Shown here one piece after another: positions 8,676 through 16,554 of a stretch of DNA of 64,000 nucleotides. The stretch is from Pseudarthrobacter sp. NamE5 (GTDB lineage Bacteria > Actinomycetota > Actinomycetes > Actinomycetales > Micrococcaceae). A program made the translations under genes and the position numbers. The stretch covers positions 124,001-188,000 of the forward strand of contig NZ_CM016730.1 in the NCBI RefSeq assembly GCF_005796225.1. Direction: 5' to 3'. The notes under the pieces were generated by a model. It had not been told where the DNA came from and made no database searches. It saw only the letters and a program-made list of their open reading frames with translations. Position 1 is the first letter of the stretch, and every line of letters starts with the position of its first letter.

Positions 8676-9617
8676 ATGGCACGATCACTGCAAACCCCCG
8701 TACCCCCCAAATCCCAAGCGACACGGGCCATTGACCGTGTCGTCTCTCTGGCGAACGGCAAGGGCGGAGTAGGCAAAACGACCACTGCAGCCAACGTTGG
8801 CGGGTACGTAGCGCTGGCCGGCTCCCGCGTATTGCTGATCGACCTTGACCCGCAGGGCGACCTGGCCCGCGACCTCGGATACGAGCGGCAGACGGGCAGG
8901 GAATTCTTCCAGGCTCTCATTGCCGGCACAACGCCGATGATCCTGCGCGACGTGCGGGAAAACCTTGACGTCATCCCCGGTGGCCAGGACCTCGAAGACA
9001 TCCAGGGCCTCATGGTGTCGCGCTCCAGCCGCTCCGATGCCGGCGACTTCGGCGACATGCTCTACGCCGTCCTGGCCCCGCTGGCCGACGATTACGACTT
9101 GATCCTGATCGACACCCCGCCGGGGGAGCGGATCCTCGTAGAAGGCGCCTTCGCCATCTCCAGCGCCGTTGTCATTCCTACCCGTTCAGATGATGCGAGC
9201 ATCGACGGTGTCGAACGCATAGCACGCCGCTTCATGGCGGTACGTGACCGAAACCCGTCCCTGCAGTTGGCGGGCATCGTCCTATTCGGTGTCGGACCGC
9301 GCTCCTTGCGCTTGGAACGCAGCGTCCGAGACACCTTGGAACAAATGCTCGGCACCGTCGCCCCGGTCTTCGAAACCCGCATTAGGAACCTGGAGAGCGC
9401 AAGCGCCGACGCCCGCCGTAAGGGCCTGCTCTTCCACGAACTTGAAGGTGCCGTTACCGACGGTCAGAAAAACCGCCTGAAGGCGCTCCGGGCGGGGGAG
9501 AAGCCGGTGGACGGTTTCTTCTCGCGCAATGCCGGGGGACTGGCTGAAGAGTACGAGCAGCTGACCGGTGAGATCCTCGCGCGACTGAATGAGATCGAAA
9601 GCGGGAACCACGCATGA
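8676..9617 (+). CDS. parA: ParA-family partition ATPase
   Basis: Plasmid-segregation ATPase of 313 residues. The deviant Walker A KGGVGKTT is at 29-36 (RVVSLANGKGGVGKTTTAANVGGY), followed by VLLIDLDPQGDLARDLG and the Walker B-like DLILIDTPPG. There is no N-terminal HTH, so autoregulation would depend on the partner gene, which overlaps it by ATGA (9614-9617). ParA with ATP forms the nucleoid-bound gradient that positions plasmid copies. Family membership is certain; that it partitions this replicon is inferred from the nearby rep gene. Confidence 0.95.
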   Translation: MARSLQTPVPPKSQATRAIDRVVSLANGKGGVGKTTTAANVGGYVALAGSRVLLIDLDPQGDLARDLGYERQTGREFFQALIAGTTPMILRDVRENLDVIPGGQDLEDIQGLMVSRSSRSDAGDFGDMLYAVLAPLADDYDLILIDTPPGERILVEGAFAISSAVVIPTRSDDASIDGVERIARRFMAVRDRNPSLQLAGIVLFGVGPRSLRLERSVRDTLEQMLGTVAPVFETRIRNLESASADARRKGLLFHELEGAVTDGQKNRLKALRAGEKPVDGFFSRNAGGLAEEYEQLTGEILARLNEIESGNHA

Positions 9618-10366
9618 GCGGCCGACAGAGCCTTGCTGGGGCCTTCGCCCCTGTAGCGCCTGCCCGTGGTGCAGCACTGCAAGGGTTGCTGGCTCCGAAA
9701 CGGGGGAGGGCTGCCCCCGCGCCGGAACCCGAAACCAGAGAGTCCGGGGAGGCACCGGCCCGGGAACGGACCCTGGTGCTGCCAGCAGCAGGGCCCGTTC
9801 CCGCTGACACGCAGGCACCTACTGAGCAGCCGCAGGCAGACAAGCACGCCACTGAGCAAGCACCTGTTGAGGAGGCCTCTCTCGAGGAGGCAGGAGAGCA
9901 GGAGGAGCCCGCGCCTACATCCGTCAAGGCCCCAAAGACCACTACGCGGCAGCAGCCTGCTTCCAAGAAGGCAGCTAACGCGACGAAAGCCTCCGAACTG
10001 GTTCCCGGGGCGCTGCGTAACGTTGGGGTGTACCTGCCGCCGGCGCTCCTGGCCCAAGTCAAAGATGCCGTGTATCAGGAGCGGACCACGTACGCGGACC
10101 TGTTAATTGACGCCTTCGAAGCCGTCGACGACAAGCAGATCGCCCAGGAGTTCAGTCCTGAGACCACGCTGACCAGCTCCGGCATGCCCCGTCGTGCACC
10201 GCGGAAACGGGGAGAGGCCGGCATTCAGATCCAGCTGCGCCTCGACGGGCTGCAGGTTGCCTGGCTGGATGAGAAGGTCAGGGAGTTCGACGCACCGTCA
10301 CGCAGCGCGCTCGTCTCGACCGTCCTCAAGCTTCATATCCAAGCGGGACAGACTGCGGGGGAGTGA
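9614..10366 (+). CDS. ParA partner protein with two ribbon-helix-helix-like segments
   Basis: 250 residues, overlapping parA by 4 bases, hence very probably the centromere-binding partner. A low-complexity Pro/Glu/Ala-rich stretch fills about 20-125. Two similar DNA-binding-like segments follow: RNVGVYLPPALLAQVKDAVYQERTTYADLLIDAFEAV (about 135-171) and GIQIQLRLDGLQVAWLDEKVREFDAPSRSALVSTVLKLHI (about 203-242). Each has the strand-helix-helix order of RHH/MetJ-Arc proteins. It is not a canonical HTH/CTPase ParB. Two RHH units in one chain would mimic a dimer, fitting the paired repeats on either side of the operon. Confidence 0.8.
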   Translation: MSGRQSLAGAFAPVAPARGAALQGLLAPKRGRAAPAPEPETRESGEAPARERTLVLPAAGPVPADTQAPTEQPQADKHATEQAPVEEASLEEAGEQEEPAPTSVKAPKTTTRQQPASKKAANATKASELVPGALRNVGVYLPPALLAQVKDAVYQERTTYADLLIDAFEAVDDKQIAQEFSPETTLTSSGMPRRAPRKRGEAGIQIQLRLDGLQVAWLDEKVREFDAPSRSALVSTVLKLHIQAGQTAGE

Positions 10367-10410
10367 TGCTGGACCTCTTTGAGACAAGCATGGCCCGGCT
10401 TCCCGTAGTG

Positions 10411-10432
10411 CTTATGGCATAACTTATGGCAC
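10411..10432 (+). repeat. Paired TTATGGCA repeat, right of parAB
   Basis: Two TTATGGCA units with an 11-base period, 45 bases after the partner gene. It is nearly the same as the pair at 8199-8220 but in opposite orientation, so the two sites face each other across parAB. Confidence 0.5.
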
Positions 10433-10458
10433 GAAAACGGAGAGTGCGAACATTATCT

Positions 10459-10493
10459 GCGGGTGGATGCGGCGGTCGGCCGCATCCACCCGC
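10459..10493. terminator. Terminator hairpin between the par operon and rep
   Basis: 15-bp perfect inverted repeat GCGGGTGGATGCGGC / GCCGCATCCACCCGC with a 5-base loop, located between convergent parAB and rep. Likely a shared bidirectional transcript end. Confidence 0.7.
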
Positions 10494-10548
10494 AACGTGT
10501 ACAAGCCCGGATAATGGGCACACACTGACACGCCTCTGGCGCTGACCC

Positions 10549-12483
10549 TCATCCGGTTCTGTTGAAGGCTATGTCGGACAGTGACCATTCATCGGGCGGC
10601 CCCTCGAACATCTCCCAGGGGTAATCTTCGTCGGGGGAGAGCAGCTCCGGGACGGTAGCGACGTTCCTGGCGAGCCATTCCCGCCAGATGATCCGATCGT
10701 TGCGATAGCGGCGCAACTGGACGGCAACCGCCTCGAGGACCCCGAATTGTTCAGCGAGCTGTCTGAGTGATGTCCCAGCCACGATTGACCACGCCCGGCT
10801 GGGACTGCGGACAACCAGGTTCCAGCCGGCGAGGACTTCCAGGGCTTCATGGACGGCGGAACGAGACAGCCGGGTGATCCGGACAATCTCGGCGGTCGGC
10901 ATCCCGGGGGAGTGCTCCAGCGCCTCGTAGACGAACGCGGCCGGCAGCCCCAGTTCCCGGAAGACAGGTCGCAGTGCGTGGATTTTCCCTTTCTGCCAAG
11001 TAGCGTCCTCAGCAACACTTTTCAGTTCTTCGGGGATGGCCAGCATGTAGAGATCACCTTTGGTTCCCCTAGCTTCTTCAACGAGGGTGACCAGAGGGTC
11101 CTTCTCCGCACGTAGCTGCCTCAAGTGCAGACCAACAGTGGTGTGGTCGAGACCCGTGGCCACAGCAATGGACCGCACGCCGAATTCGATGAACCGAGAT
11201 GCCGTCATGTGCGCTGCCTCCCCTAATGCCCTAAGAACCATCCGCCGCGCCATTCCAGTCCTGGATTGTTGGTAGTTCACCTCTCTGATACGCAAGGCGT
11301 TTCGCCAGGTCCGAATAAACCGATGCTCTGCATCGGGATTTGAGATTGGATGGATCCCCTTTACCTCTGCCGGCTGTGTATTTGGGTGGCTTGTGGGGGA
11401 TCTGCGGACATTATCATTCGGGTCGGTTTGGGCCGTCTTTTTGCTCAAGAAGCTGACGGCGCTCATCCAGTCTCGGCGCAGTGACGGGAAGCGGTGGCGG
11501 GCTGCATAGCGGGCGTAGAAGGAGGCCAGTCCAGGCCAGGTTCCCTGCAGCATCCGGCGCTCCACATCCACCAGCTCCAAGCCGGCGGCCGCGGCACTGA
11601 GGATGACCGCCTGGCGGGCCTCGGAGTCAGAGGCGTACCGGGTGGTGTCGTATATGCCGGTCTGGGCGAGCACCTGCATGGCGCGGGACATGCGCCCCAC
11701 CGGCTGCTCAACCACGGGAACATCAGAGGTAGCCGGAGTGAAAGTCTCCTCTAGCCGCAGTGCCCTGACGGCCTTGATCTCGGCGGCCAAGTCGTTGGTC
11801 ATGGCCGCCCAGACGGCGGCGCTGTTGGGCCTGCGGGCAATGTCGTAGGCCATGGACAGGCTCATCGCTAGTTTCTGGTGGCCGCCCCGCTTGTGCGGTG
11901 AGCCGGGAGTTCGCATGCAGCCGTGGAGCAAGTTCTGGTGTGGGGTCTTGTCCAGGCTCCGGTACCGGGTACCCAGCGCCTCGACCAGGTCACGCGCTTC
12001 TGAAAAGGTGACCCGCCGTGCGAGCGGGACATAGACGTGGCGACCGCCGTTGGGGGAGTAGTCCTCAATCCAGCGGGCCCCGACCGAGTACAGCCAGGAC
12101 TGGACCGCGCGGACGTCAGCCTGTACCCAATCGAGTCCGGCTACTGAGGAGTCAAAGTCGAGAAAGATCGCCGCGCAGGTACCGTCCTTACCGAAAATTC
12201 TCACGGCCGCGGGCAGCGAGGGGAGTGCTTCAGTCAGGTTCCGTTCGTGCTTCTGCGGGTATGTTTTACCCGCATCACGAGAGAGACGCATTCTGGCTTG
12301 GCCGGCTAGCAAGGGAGCTAGAGCTGCCCAAACGATTGCTGGATCGTCTGGCTGCGTTGACACGCCAACAGCGGGGCGTGCTGGCAGCACGGAGACGTGC
12401 TGATGTACGATGTGAGTAATCCTTCCGGGGATTGAGGTATGAAAAAGGGCCGATCCTGCCAGATCGGTTTCATAGCAACACAA
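10549..12483 (-). CDS. Plasmid replication initiator with archaeo-eukaryotic primase-like domain
   Basis: Large Rep-type protein, up to 644 residues. The N-terminal half has primase-polymerase-like text: AIFLDFDSS (metal-binding DxD-like), EDYSPNGGRHVYVPL (the GGxH element) and QNLLHGCMRTPGSPHKRGG. The C-terminal half holds winged-helix-like segments (PTAEIVRITRLSRSAVHEALEVLAGWNLVVRS). This arrangement fits actinobacterial theta-replicating plasmids; the enzymatic role is inferred. The longest frame starts at 12483, but a terminator-like hairpin at 12442-12467 lies inside it, so the real start is probably an internal GTG such as 12363 (604 residues). It is convergent with parAB, as is common for plasmid cores. 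Confidence 0.8.
   Translation of the reverse strand: MCCYETDLAGSALFHTSIPGRITHIVHQHVSVLPARPAVGVSTQPDDPAIVWAALAPLLAGQARMRLSRDAGKTYPQKHERNLTEALPSLPAAVRIFGKDGTCAAIFLDFDSSVAGLDWVQADVRAVQSWLYSVGARWIEDYSPNGGRHVYVPLARRVTFSEARDLVEALGTRYRSLDKTPHQNLLHGCMRTPGSPHKRGGHQKLAMSLSMAYDIARRPNSAAVWAAMTNDLAAEIKAVRALRLEETFTPATSDVPVVEQPVGRMSRAMQVLAQTGIYDTTRYASDSEARQAVILSAAAAGLELVDVERRMLQGTWPGLASFYARYAARHRFPSLRRDWMSAVSFLSKKTAQTDPNDNVRRSPTSHPNTQPAEVKGIHPISNPDAEHRFIRTWRNALRIREVNYQQSRTGMARRMVLRALGEAAHMTASRFIEFGVRSIAVATGLDHTTVGLHLRQLRAEKDPLVTLVEEARGTKGDLYMLAIPEELKSVAEDATWQKGKIHALRPVFRELGLPAAFVYEALEHSPGMPTAEIVRITRLSRSAVHEALEVLAGWNLVVRSPSRAWSIVAGTSLRQLAEQFGVLEAVAVQLRRYRNDRIIWREWLARNVATVPELLSPDEDYPWEMFEGPPDEWSLSDIAFNRTG
12442..12467 (-). 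promoter_or_regulatory. Attenuator-like terminator in the rep leader
   Basis: Read on the minus strand: CCGATC, loop TGGCAG, GATCGG, CCC, TTTTT. It is a compact intrinsic terminator placed just before the likely translation start of rep. A premature stop here would throttle Rep synthesis, the classic target of antisense-RNA copy control. Confidence 0.55.
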
Positions 12484-12561
12484 AGGATGGCCTGTTCAGG
12501 CTCTCCACGACTTACAATCTGATCCGCCGGCAAGCAATCCAGAGGGTAAGTCTCAAGCTTC

Positions 12562-12590
12562 GAAGGCCCGCTTAGTGCGGGCCTTCTTTT
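12562..12590 (+). terminator. Strong rho-independent terminator
   Basis: 10-bp stem GAAGGCCCGC / GCGGGCCTTC with loop TTAGT followed by TTTT on the plus strand only. No plus-strand protein gene lies upstream, which suggests a non-coding plus-strand transcript. Confidence 0.8.
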
Positions 12591-12591
12591 G

Positions 12592-12828
12592 TTATGAGGC
12601 GATGCGAATGGGCAGCTCCTGCTGGTAGTCGTCCTGATCGAGTGCGGCCAGGTCTTCCTTCAGTTGTGGCTCGACAACGGACAAAAGGTACTCAGTGACG
12701 GTCAGTCCCTTGTGAGCTGCCACTTTGGCGATACCGTCAGCGGTGGGTTCGGGTGAGCGAAAACCAATGAACTTACGCAGGCCTTTGCTGGGGCGCCCGC
12801 CGCCTCGATTTACTGCTACTGCCGTCAT
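12592..12828 (-). CDS. Small RHH-like plasmid protein 1
   Basis: 78 residues. A basic start MTAVAVNRGGGRPSKGLRK is followed by FIGFRSPEPTADGIAKVAAHKGLTVTEYLLSVVEPQL, the strand-helix-turn-helix pattern of ribbon-helix-helix repressors, and an acidic tail. The family is not named here. It lies directly upstream of the rep leader on the same strand and is first of three small genes with the same architecture (12592, 12904 and 13150), so a role in copy or transfer control is plausible. Confidence 0.65.
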   Translation of the reverse strand: MTAVAVNRGGGRPSKGLRKFIGFRSPEPTADGIAKVAAHKGLTVTEYLLSVVEPQLKEDLAALDQDDYQQELPIRIAS

Positions 12829-12903
12829 TTGCTGTGTCCTTTGATTTTGTAGCCGCCTGAACGGTCGGTTACAGCTTCATCGTTGTATTGCCTGCCACCA
12901 GGA

Positions 12904-13137
12904 CTACCTGAAAGCCCCTGCGACTGCTCCGAAACTATCACCGGGCAACTGAACCCCTTGGGATTTGTTTTCAGAAAACGAAAGCGTGTCGCGTATGTGA
13001 CGTAGCGCGTAGGCCCCAAAGGGGGTGAAGTCCTGTTTAGCCCGCATCGGACGAGCCACGCCATCCGCCCGGTGTGATGGGAGTCGGAATCCAACCTGCC
13101 TTTCACTCTTTTCAGGATGTGAGACGTCTGATGTCAC
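12904..13137 (-). CDS. Small RHH-like plasmid protein 2
   Basis: 77 residues with ERQVGFRLPSHRADGVARPMRAKQDFTPFGAYALRHIRDTL. This lines up with the core of the neighbour at 12592 (GFR.P...ADG.A, then T....Y, then L), so it is probably a diverged relative. A second, longer overlapping frame at 12825-13106 does not show this pattern and was discarded. The spacing to the next small gene is short. The gene may be translated poorly and could be partly decayed. Confidence 0.4.
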   Translation of the reverse strand: MTSDVSHPEKSERQVGFRLPSHRADGVARPMRAKQDFTPFGAYALRHIRDTLSFSENKSQGVQLPGDSFGAVAGAFR

Positions 13138-13149
13138 GTCTTAAGGTTC

Positions 13150-13353
13150 TTAAATAGGCGACGCCCGTGGTTGCATGCCATCAAGTCTGTTAGGACGCCC
13201 TTCCGCGTGGTCTATCAAAGCACCGACATACTCACCGAAGGACATTTTGTGCCGCTGCGTCGCCTTCCAGGCGGCGTAGTGCTGATCCGGGTGCACAAGG
13301 CAGTTCAGCGGCGCCTTCTTACCGAGCATCTTGGGTGGCCGGTATTCCTCCAT
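13150..13353 (-). CDS. Small RHH-like plasmid protein 3
   Basis: 67 residues from the ATG at 13353 (MEEYRPPKMLGKKAPLN). The core LNCLVHPDQHYAAWKATQRHKMSFGEYVGALIDHAEG follows the strand-helix-helix pattern of RHH proteins. A GTG alternative lies 15 bases upstream. A 24-bp palindrome ends 27 bases before the start, the position of an operator for this minus-strand cluster. Function not recognised. Confidence 0.6.
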   Translation of the reverse strand: MEEYRPPKMLGKKAPLNCLVHPDQHYAAWKATQRHKMSFGEYVGALIDHAEGRPNRLDGMQPRASPI

Positions 13354-13379
13354 GTCACTCACCCTCACTTCGGTTCCAG

Positions 13380-13403
13380 AGAACCTGTAGACCTACAGGT
13401 TCT
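13380..13403. promoter_or_regulatory. 24-bp operator-like palindrome
   Basis: 11-bp perfect arms AGAACCTGTAG and CTACAGGTTCT with a 2-base centre (AC). It lies between the minus-strand small RHH-like genes and the divergent XRE-ImmA-membrane operon. A dimeric RHH or XRE repressor controlling one or both directions is the natural reading. Confidence 0.65.
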
Positions 13404-13591
13404 GCCGCGACGGCACCCAGTCCTCCCTTGAAATAGACCAAGCAATCGACAGACTACATACATGCTCCGCACATGCACAACTCACTTCCTGTACCCTCCG
13501 GTAGCCATCAGGTAACATCTCTGTTAGCTGCCCGCCTGCTCTGTGTTGGCGGCCGACACAAGTCGCGGAGCTTGGCTAAGGAGCTGTATAG

Positions 13592-14044
13592 ATGGCAAAT
13601 GGGGGCCGCAGCGTGTTTCTTACGCAGCAGCAGAAGAAAGAACGGCTGGCGGATCGCATGGGCATCCTGGTGGATATCTGGGAGGCAGATAACAACACTG
13701 CTCTGACTTACCCTCATGTGGAAGAAGCACTTTCGGCCCACGGAATCCACCTGTCACGGACGCGGTGGTCTTACTTGATCAACGGCACCGGCAGCCTGGT
13801 GACAGATCAGGAACTGCTAAAGGGCATAGCAGAGTACGTTTTTGCCGTACCCGCCAGTTATCTGTGTGACCTCAATAGTGAGACTCCCCCGGAAGTGGAA
13901 GCGCGCATGGAGTTCCTTGTGCAGATGCGCAAGCTCAAGGTGAAGAACTTTGCGGCGAGAAACCTGGGGGCCACCTCGCCCGAAATGCTGCGGACGATTA
14001 CCAGGATCATCGATGCGTCGATGAACGGCGAAGAGGAAGACTGA
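13592..14044 (+). CDS. XRE-like regulator of an ImmA-linked module
   Basis: 150 residues. The central text YPHVEEALSAHGIHLSRTRWSYLINGTGSLVTDQELLKGIAEYVFAVPASYLCD is the HTH plus following helix typical of actinobacterial XRE proteins encoded beside ImmA/IrrE peptidases. The C-terminal half (PEVEARMEFLVQMRKLKVKNFAARNLGATSPEMLRTITRII) is helical. The next gene starts directly after its stop, so the two are translationally coupled. By analogy with ImmR/ImmA it is probably a repressor removed by its peptidase partner; that is inference. Confidence 0.82.
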   Translation: MANGGRSVFLTQQQKKERLADRMGILVDIWEADNNTALTYPHVEEALSAHGIHLSRTRWSYLINGTGSLVTDQELLKGIAEYVFAVPASYLCDLNSETPPEVEARMEFLVQMRKLKVKNFAARNLGATSPEMLRTITRIIDASMNGEEED

Positions 14045-14491
14045 ATGGGTCTCCCGCCGGTCGCAGAAAAGGTCCGGGAGTTATGCGGAGACGGCACGAC
14101 GTCAATGGCGGAAGTCCTCGAACGTCTGGCCGTCATCTGCGAAAAGCCGATCAAGCTGATCGAGCAGGAGGGGTCTTGGGGAACTCTGACAGCCTTCAAG
14201 TTGGACTTTGAAGATCACTTCAAAATCTATGTCCCGCCGCAAAACTCGACGCAGTACAAGCTTCACTGCATCTATCACGAGCTCGGACACATATATCTGG
14301 AGAGCTTCCAAGGCCACATGGTTCTGCCCCATTTCTCTGAAGAGATGCTGAAGGAGGCTGCCGGCGCGAAAAGCATGAGCTGCTGTTCTGTTCAGAATCA
14401 TCCCGTAGAACGCTGGGTGGAGGATTTTGCATTCGAGATGTCAAAGAAGACCCGCACGCGCAGCTCCTCCGAGACTGATCCTTTCCTCTGA
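14045..14491 (+). CDS. ImmA/IrrE-type metallopeptidase
   Basis: 148-residue zinc peptidase. The motif YHELGHIYLE (about 78-87) supplies the HExxH-like His-Glu-Leu-Gly-His zinc site, and HPVERWVEDFAFEMS (about 120-134) provides the downstream acidic ligand. In known systems such a peptidase cuts the adjacent XRE repressor after a stress or partner signal. Its start follows the XRE stop with no gap, and the membrane-protein gene begins 6 bases after its own stop. Confidence 0.9.
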   Translation: MGLPPVAEKVRELCGDGTTSMAEVLERLAVICEKPIKLIEQEGSWGTLTAFKLDFEDHFKIYVPPQNSTQYKLHCIYHELGHIYLESFQGHMVLPHFSEEMLKEAAGAKSMSCCSVQNHPVERWVEDFAFEMSKKTRTRSSSETDPFL

Positions 14492-14497
14492 TAGACC

Positions 14498-15409
14498 ATG
14501 AAACACTTGCTCTTTACGCTGCTCAGTGCCCTATGCCTCCTTCGGATCCCCTCGGTAGTCAAGGTGGCGGAAGCCCGGGCATCGTGGGTGGCATCGATGT
14601 TCGGCCTGGCGGCGCTTTATGTTCTGGGAACGGTTACGCCGCTGGTGTCCATCGACAGCTACCTCGGTGGCGTCAACGTGACGAACCTTCTTCAAGCCAT
14701 CTTCGCGCTGTTGGCGATCTTCTTCTTCAACGACAGTGTGCGGCGGTTAGCAAACGTACCAGCCAGGTGGACTTACTATGCTCCGTTGCTGAGCATTCCC
14801 ATCATGATTGTCAGCTTCGCCCTCATTGAGGACAAAGGTCCAACCTCTGCGGACTTCATCGATTACCGAATGGACCAACTCGCGACCGCCACGTACAGCG
14901 GCACGTACATGTTCGCGTTGCTATTCACCGTGCTTAGGATCATCTACATGCTTCGGCACAAGGCCCGGGGCCTGTACGCAACATTCTCAGCCGGCCTGGT
15001 CGTGGTTGCGGCGGCCGTCTCGTGCCACATTGCATATGTGCTGCTGTTCCAATTCACGCCCTGGGATGCCTTCGCGGAGTCGATCGGAGCCTGGTTTGAC
15101 CGTCTTTTCTATGCTGGCCTCTCGGTGACGGCTGCGGGGTGGCTAATTCTTTTCCTGTCCAAGCAGCTGCCGAGGTTGCGGCTCTGGATGATCGATGCGC
15201 TTTGGCTTACTGCGCTGAGAATCCGGGTAAATGCAGATCAGTCTCGGGTTAGTCCGGCACGGGATCTGTTCAATGAAACGCTGGAAAATGGGGTCTACAA
15301 AAGCCTCATTGTTCTGCACAACTACCAGCGGGGGAACATGTGCCCGTTCCCGGAGTCTGTTCAGGGCAGGATCAGCCAGATCGAGGCAAAGCTGGACGCG
15401 CGGGTCTAG
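14498..15409 (+). CDS. Multi-spanning membrane protein of the XRE-ImmA module (MAB_1171c/DUF6545-like)
   Basis: 303 residues with about seven membrane segments in the first 225 residues and a cytoplasmic tail (LPRLRLWMIDALWLTALRIRVNA...LFNETLENGVYKSLIVLHNYQRG). The layout and tail resemble the actinobacterial MAB_1171c-type family that accompanies XRE/ImmA genes; I am fairly but not fully sure. It may be the sensor or exporter of a signalling module that controls the peptidase. Its stop overlaps the end of the convergent hydrolase gene by 4 bases. Confidence 0.72.
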   Translation: MKHLLFTLLSALCLLRIPSVVKVAEARASWVASMFGLAALYVLGTVTPLVSIDSYLGGVNVTNLLQAIFALLAIFFFNDSVRRLANVPARWTYYAPLLSIPIMIVSFALIEDKGPTSADFIDYRMDQLATATYSGTYMFALLFTVLRIIYMLRHKARGLYATFSAGLVVVAAAVSCHIAYVLLFQFTPWDAFAESIGAWFDRLFYAGLSVTAAGWLILFLSKQLPRLRLWMIDALWLTALRIRVNADQSRVSPARDLFNETLENGVYKSLIVLHNYQRGNMCPFPESVQGRISQIEAKLDARV

Positions 15410-16554
15410 CCTTCGGTCAGGATCGTTTTGTTGATCCAACTCGTGAGTTCGTTGGTGAAGGTGTGAGGTGACACATTCCACTCTTGGGTGTGGTGCGCCT
15501 CAGGTAAGGGAATCAGGGTGACGGTGTCGGGGTTCGCGCGTTGGAACGCCGCCGAAATTTCCCAGGGAACCTCCTGATCCGCGCTCGAGTGCAGAACTAG
15601 AGTCGGGATTGACACCCGGTTAGGTACGTCGACCCATTCAAGGGCATCGAAATTGATCGGTTCGTCCAGCCCGAGCATCTTCGCGAATGGGGGAGCCTGC
15701 AGCAAGGACATGACAAGGCCGGCACCAACCGCAGGCACGCCGGCGGCATCCGCTCCTGCCAGGATGGTTTTACGCCAGCTCGTGACCGGTCCTACCAGGA
15801 CGATCCCGGCGATCCGGTCCTGGTAGGCGCTGCGCTCCGCTGTGAGCAGGGCGATCGTCCCACCCATTGACCAGCCCGAGAGGATGATTCGCTGCGCGCC
15901 GTGAGCCACGGCGTAGGCCACAGCGCTTTCCACGTCCCGCCATTCTGTTTGACCAAGGTGGCTCGACTCGGCCTGTGGCGGGCTGACCTCCAGGTCGCTG
16001 CGGAATGAGGGCACCAAGGAGGTGAATCCCAAGGGGCTGAAGGCATGGACGTCACGGAACATGATCGACCGGTCGGTCCAGCTGCCATGGATGTGGATCA
16101 CCCATGTGTCCGCGTTCCTACCTTCGAATAGCCATGCCGGCGCCGCACCGTAGGCGGTGGGGATGTGTACCTCTTCAAACCGCCCGCCCACGGCGGAGGG
16201 TTCGAAGAACACATCGGGCGTCCAGTCGACCAGGGGTCCCAAAGTCATCGGCCCGGACCCCGTCGGATGAATTCGACGCTCCACGAACTTTTGATCCTCG
16301 TCGATCAGGGTGACCTCGCCGAGCCTGGTGTAGCGCTCGGCCGCAAGGTCGAACACGGCGAAGTCGCCGTGGGCTTTGGTGTAGTCATCCAAGTCGATGC
16401 GGACTCTACGGCCATCAGCTGTCAGCTCGGCGCGACGGTAATCCTTTGGGCTCCGTCTAACGATCTTGCGGGCCATGATGACCGCGAATCCGAATAGTGA
16501 GGCCACGGGTACGAGGAACGCCAGGCAGGCGAGGCCACGCCTTGTCGTCAGCAT
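15406..16554 (-). CDS. Membrane-anchored alpha/beta hydrolase
   Basis: 382 residues. One N-terminal membrane segment (about 8-28) is followed by a non-catalytic N-terminal region and an alpha/beta-hydrolase domain. HIHGSW forms the oxyanion loop, GWSMGG carries the nucleophile Ser (about 228), and EAHHTQEW near 355 supplies the His. Substrate unknown; DUF-type esterases or dienelactone-hydrolase-like enzymes of this build act on small esters or peptides. It is convergent with the XRE-ImmA-membrane operon and divergent from the T4SS operon. Confidence 0.85.
   Translation of the reverse strand: MLTTRRGLACLAFLVPVASLFGFAVIMARKIVRRSPKDYRRAELTADGRRVRIDLDDYTKAHGDFAVFDLAAERYTRLGEVTLIDEDQKFVERRIHPTGSGPMTLGPLVDWTPDVFFEPSAVGGRFEEVHIPTAYGAAPAWLFEGRNADTWVIHIHGSWTDRSIMFRDVHAFSPLGFTSLVPSFRSDLEVSPPQAESSHLGQTEWRDVESAVAYAVAHGAQRIILSGWSMGGTIALLTAERSAYQDRIAGIVLVGPVTSWRKTILAGADAAGVPAVGAGLVMSLLQAPPFAKMLGLDEPINFDALEWVDVPNRVSIPTLVLHSSADQEVPWEISAAFQRANPDTVTLIPLPEAHHTQEWNVSPHTFTNELTSWINKTILTEG

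Larger units (their letters stand above)
12406..12590 (+). ncRNA. Possible antisense (countertranscribed) RNA against the rep leader
   Basis: On the plus strand a -10-like TACGAT (12406-12411) with a weak -35-like TGGCAG precedes a region that ends in a strong terminator at 12562-12590. No protein is encoded in between. A transcript of about 170 bases would be complementary to the rep leader, including its attenuator hairpin. The promoter is weak by eye; the terminator direction (T-run only on the plus side) is the best evidence. Confidence 0.35.

Noticed and set aside
12318..12533. 71-codon minus-strand leader peptide ahead of rep
   Set aside because: Starts with TTG, lacks a ribosome site and runs through the attenuator; no protein-like pattern.
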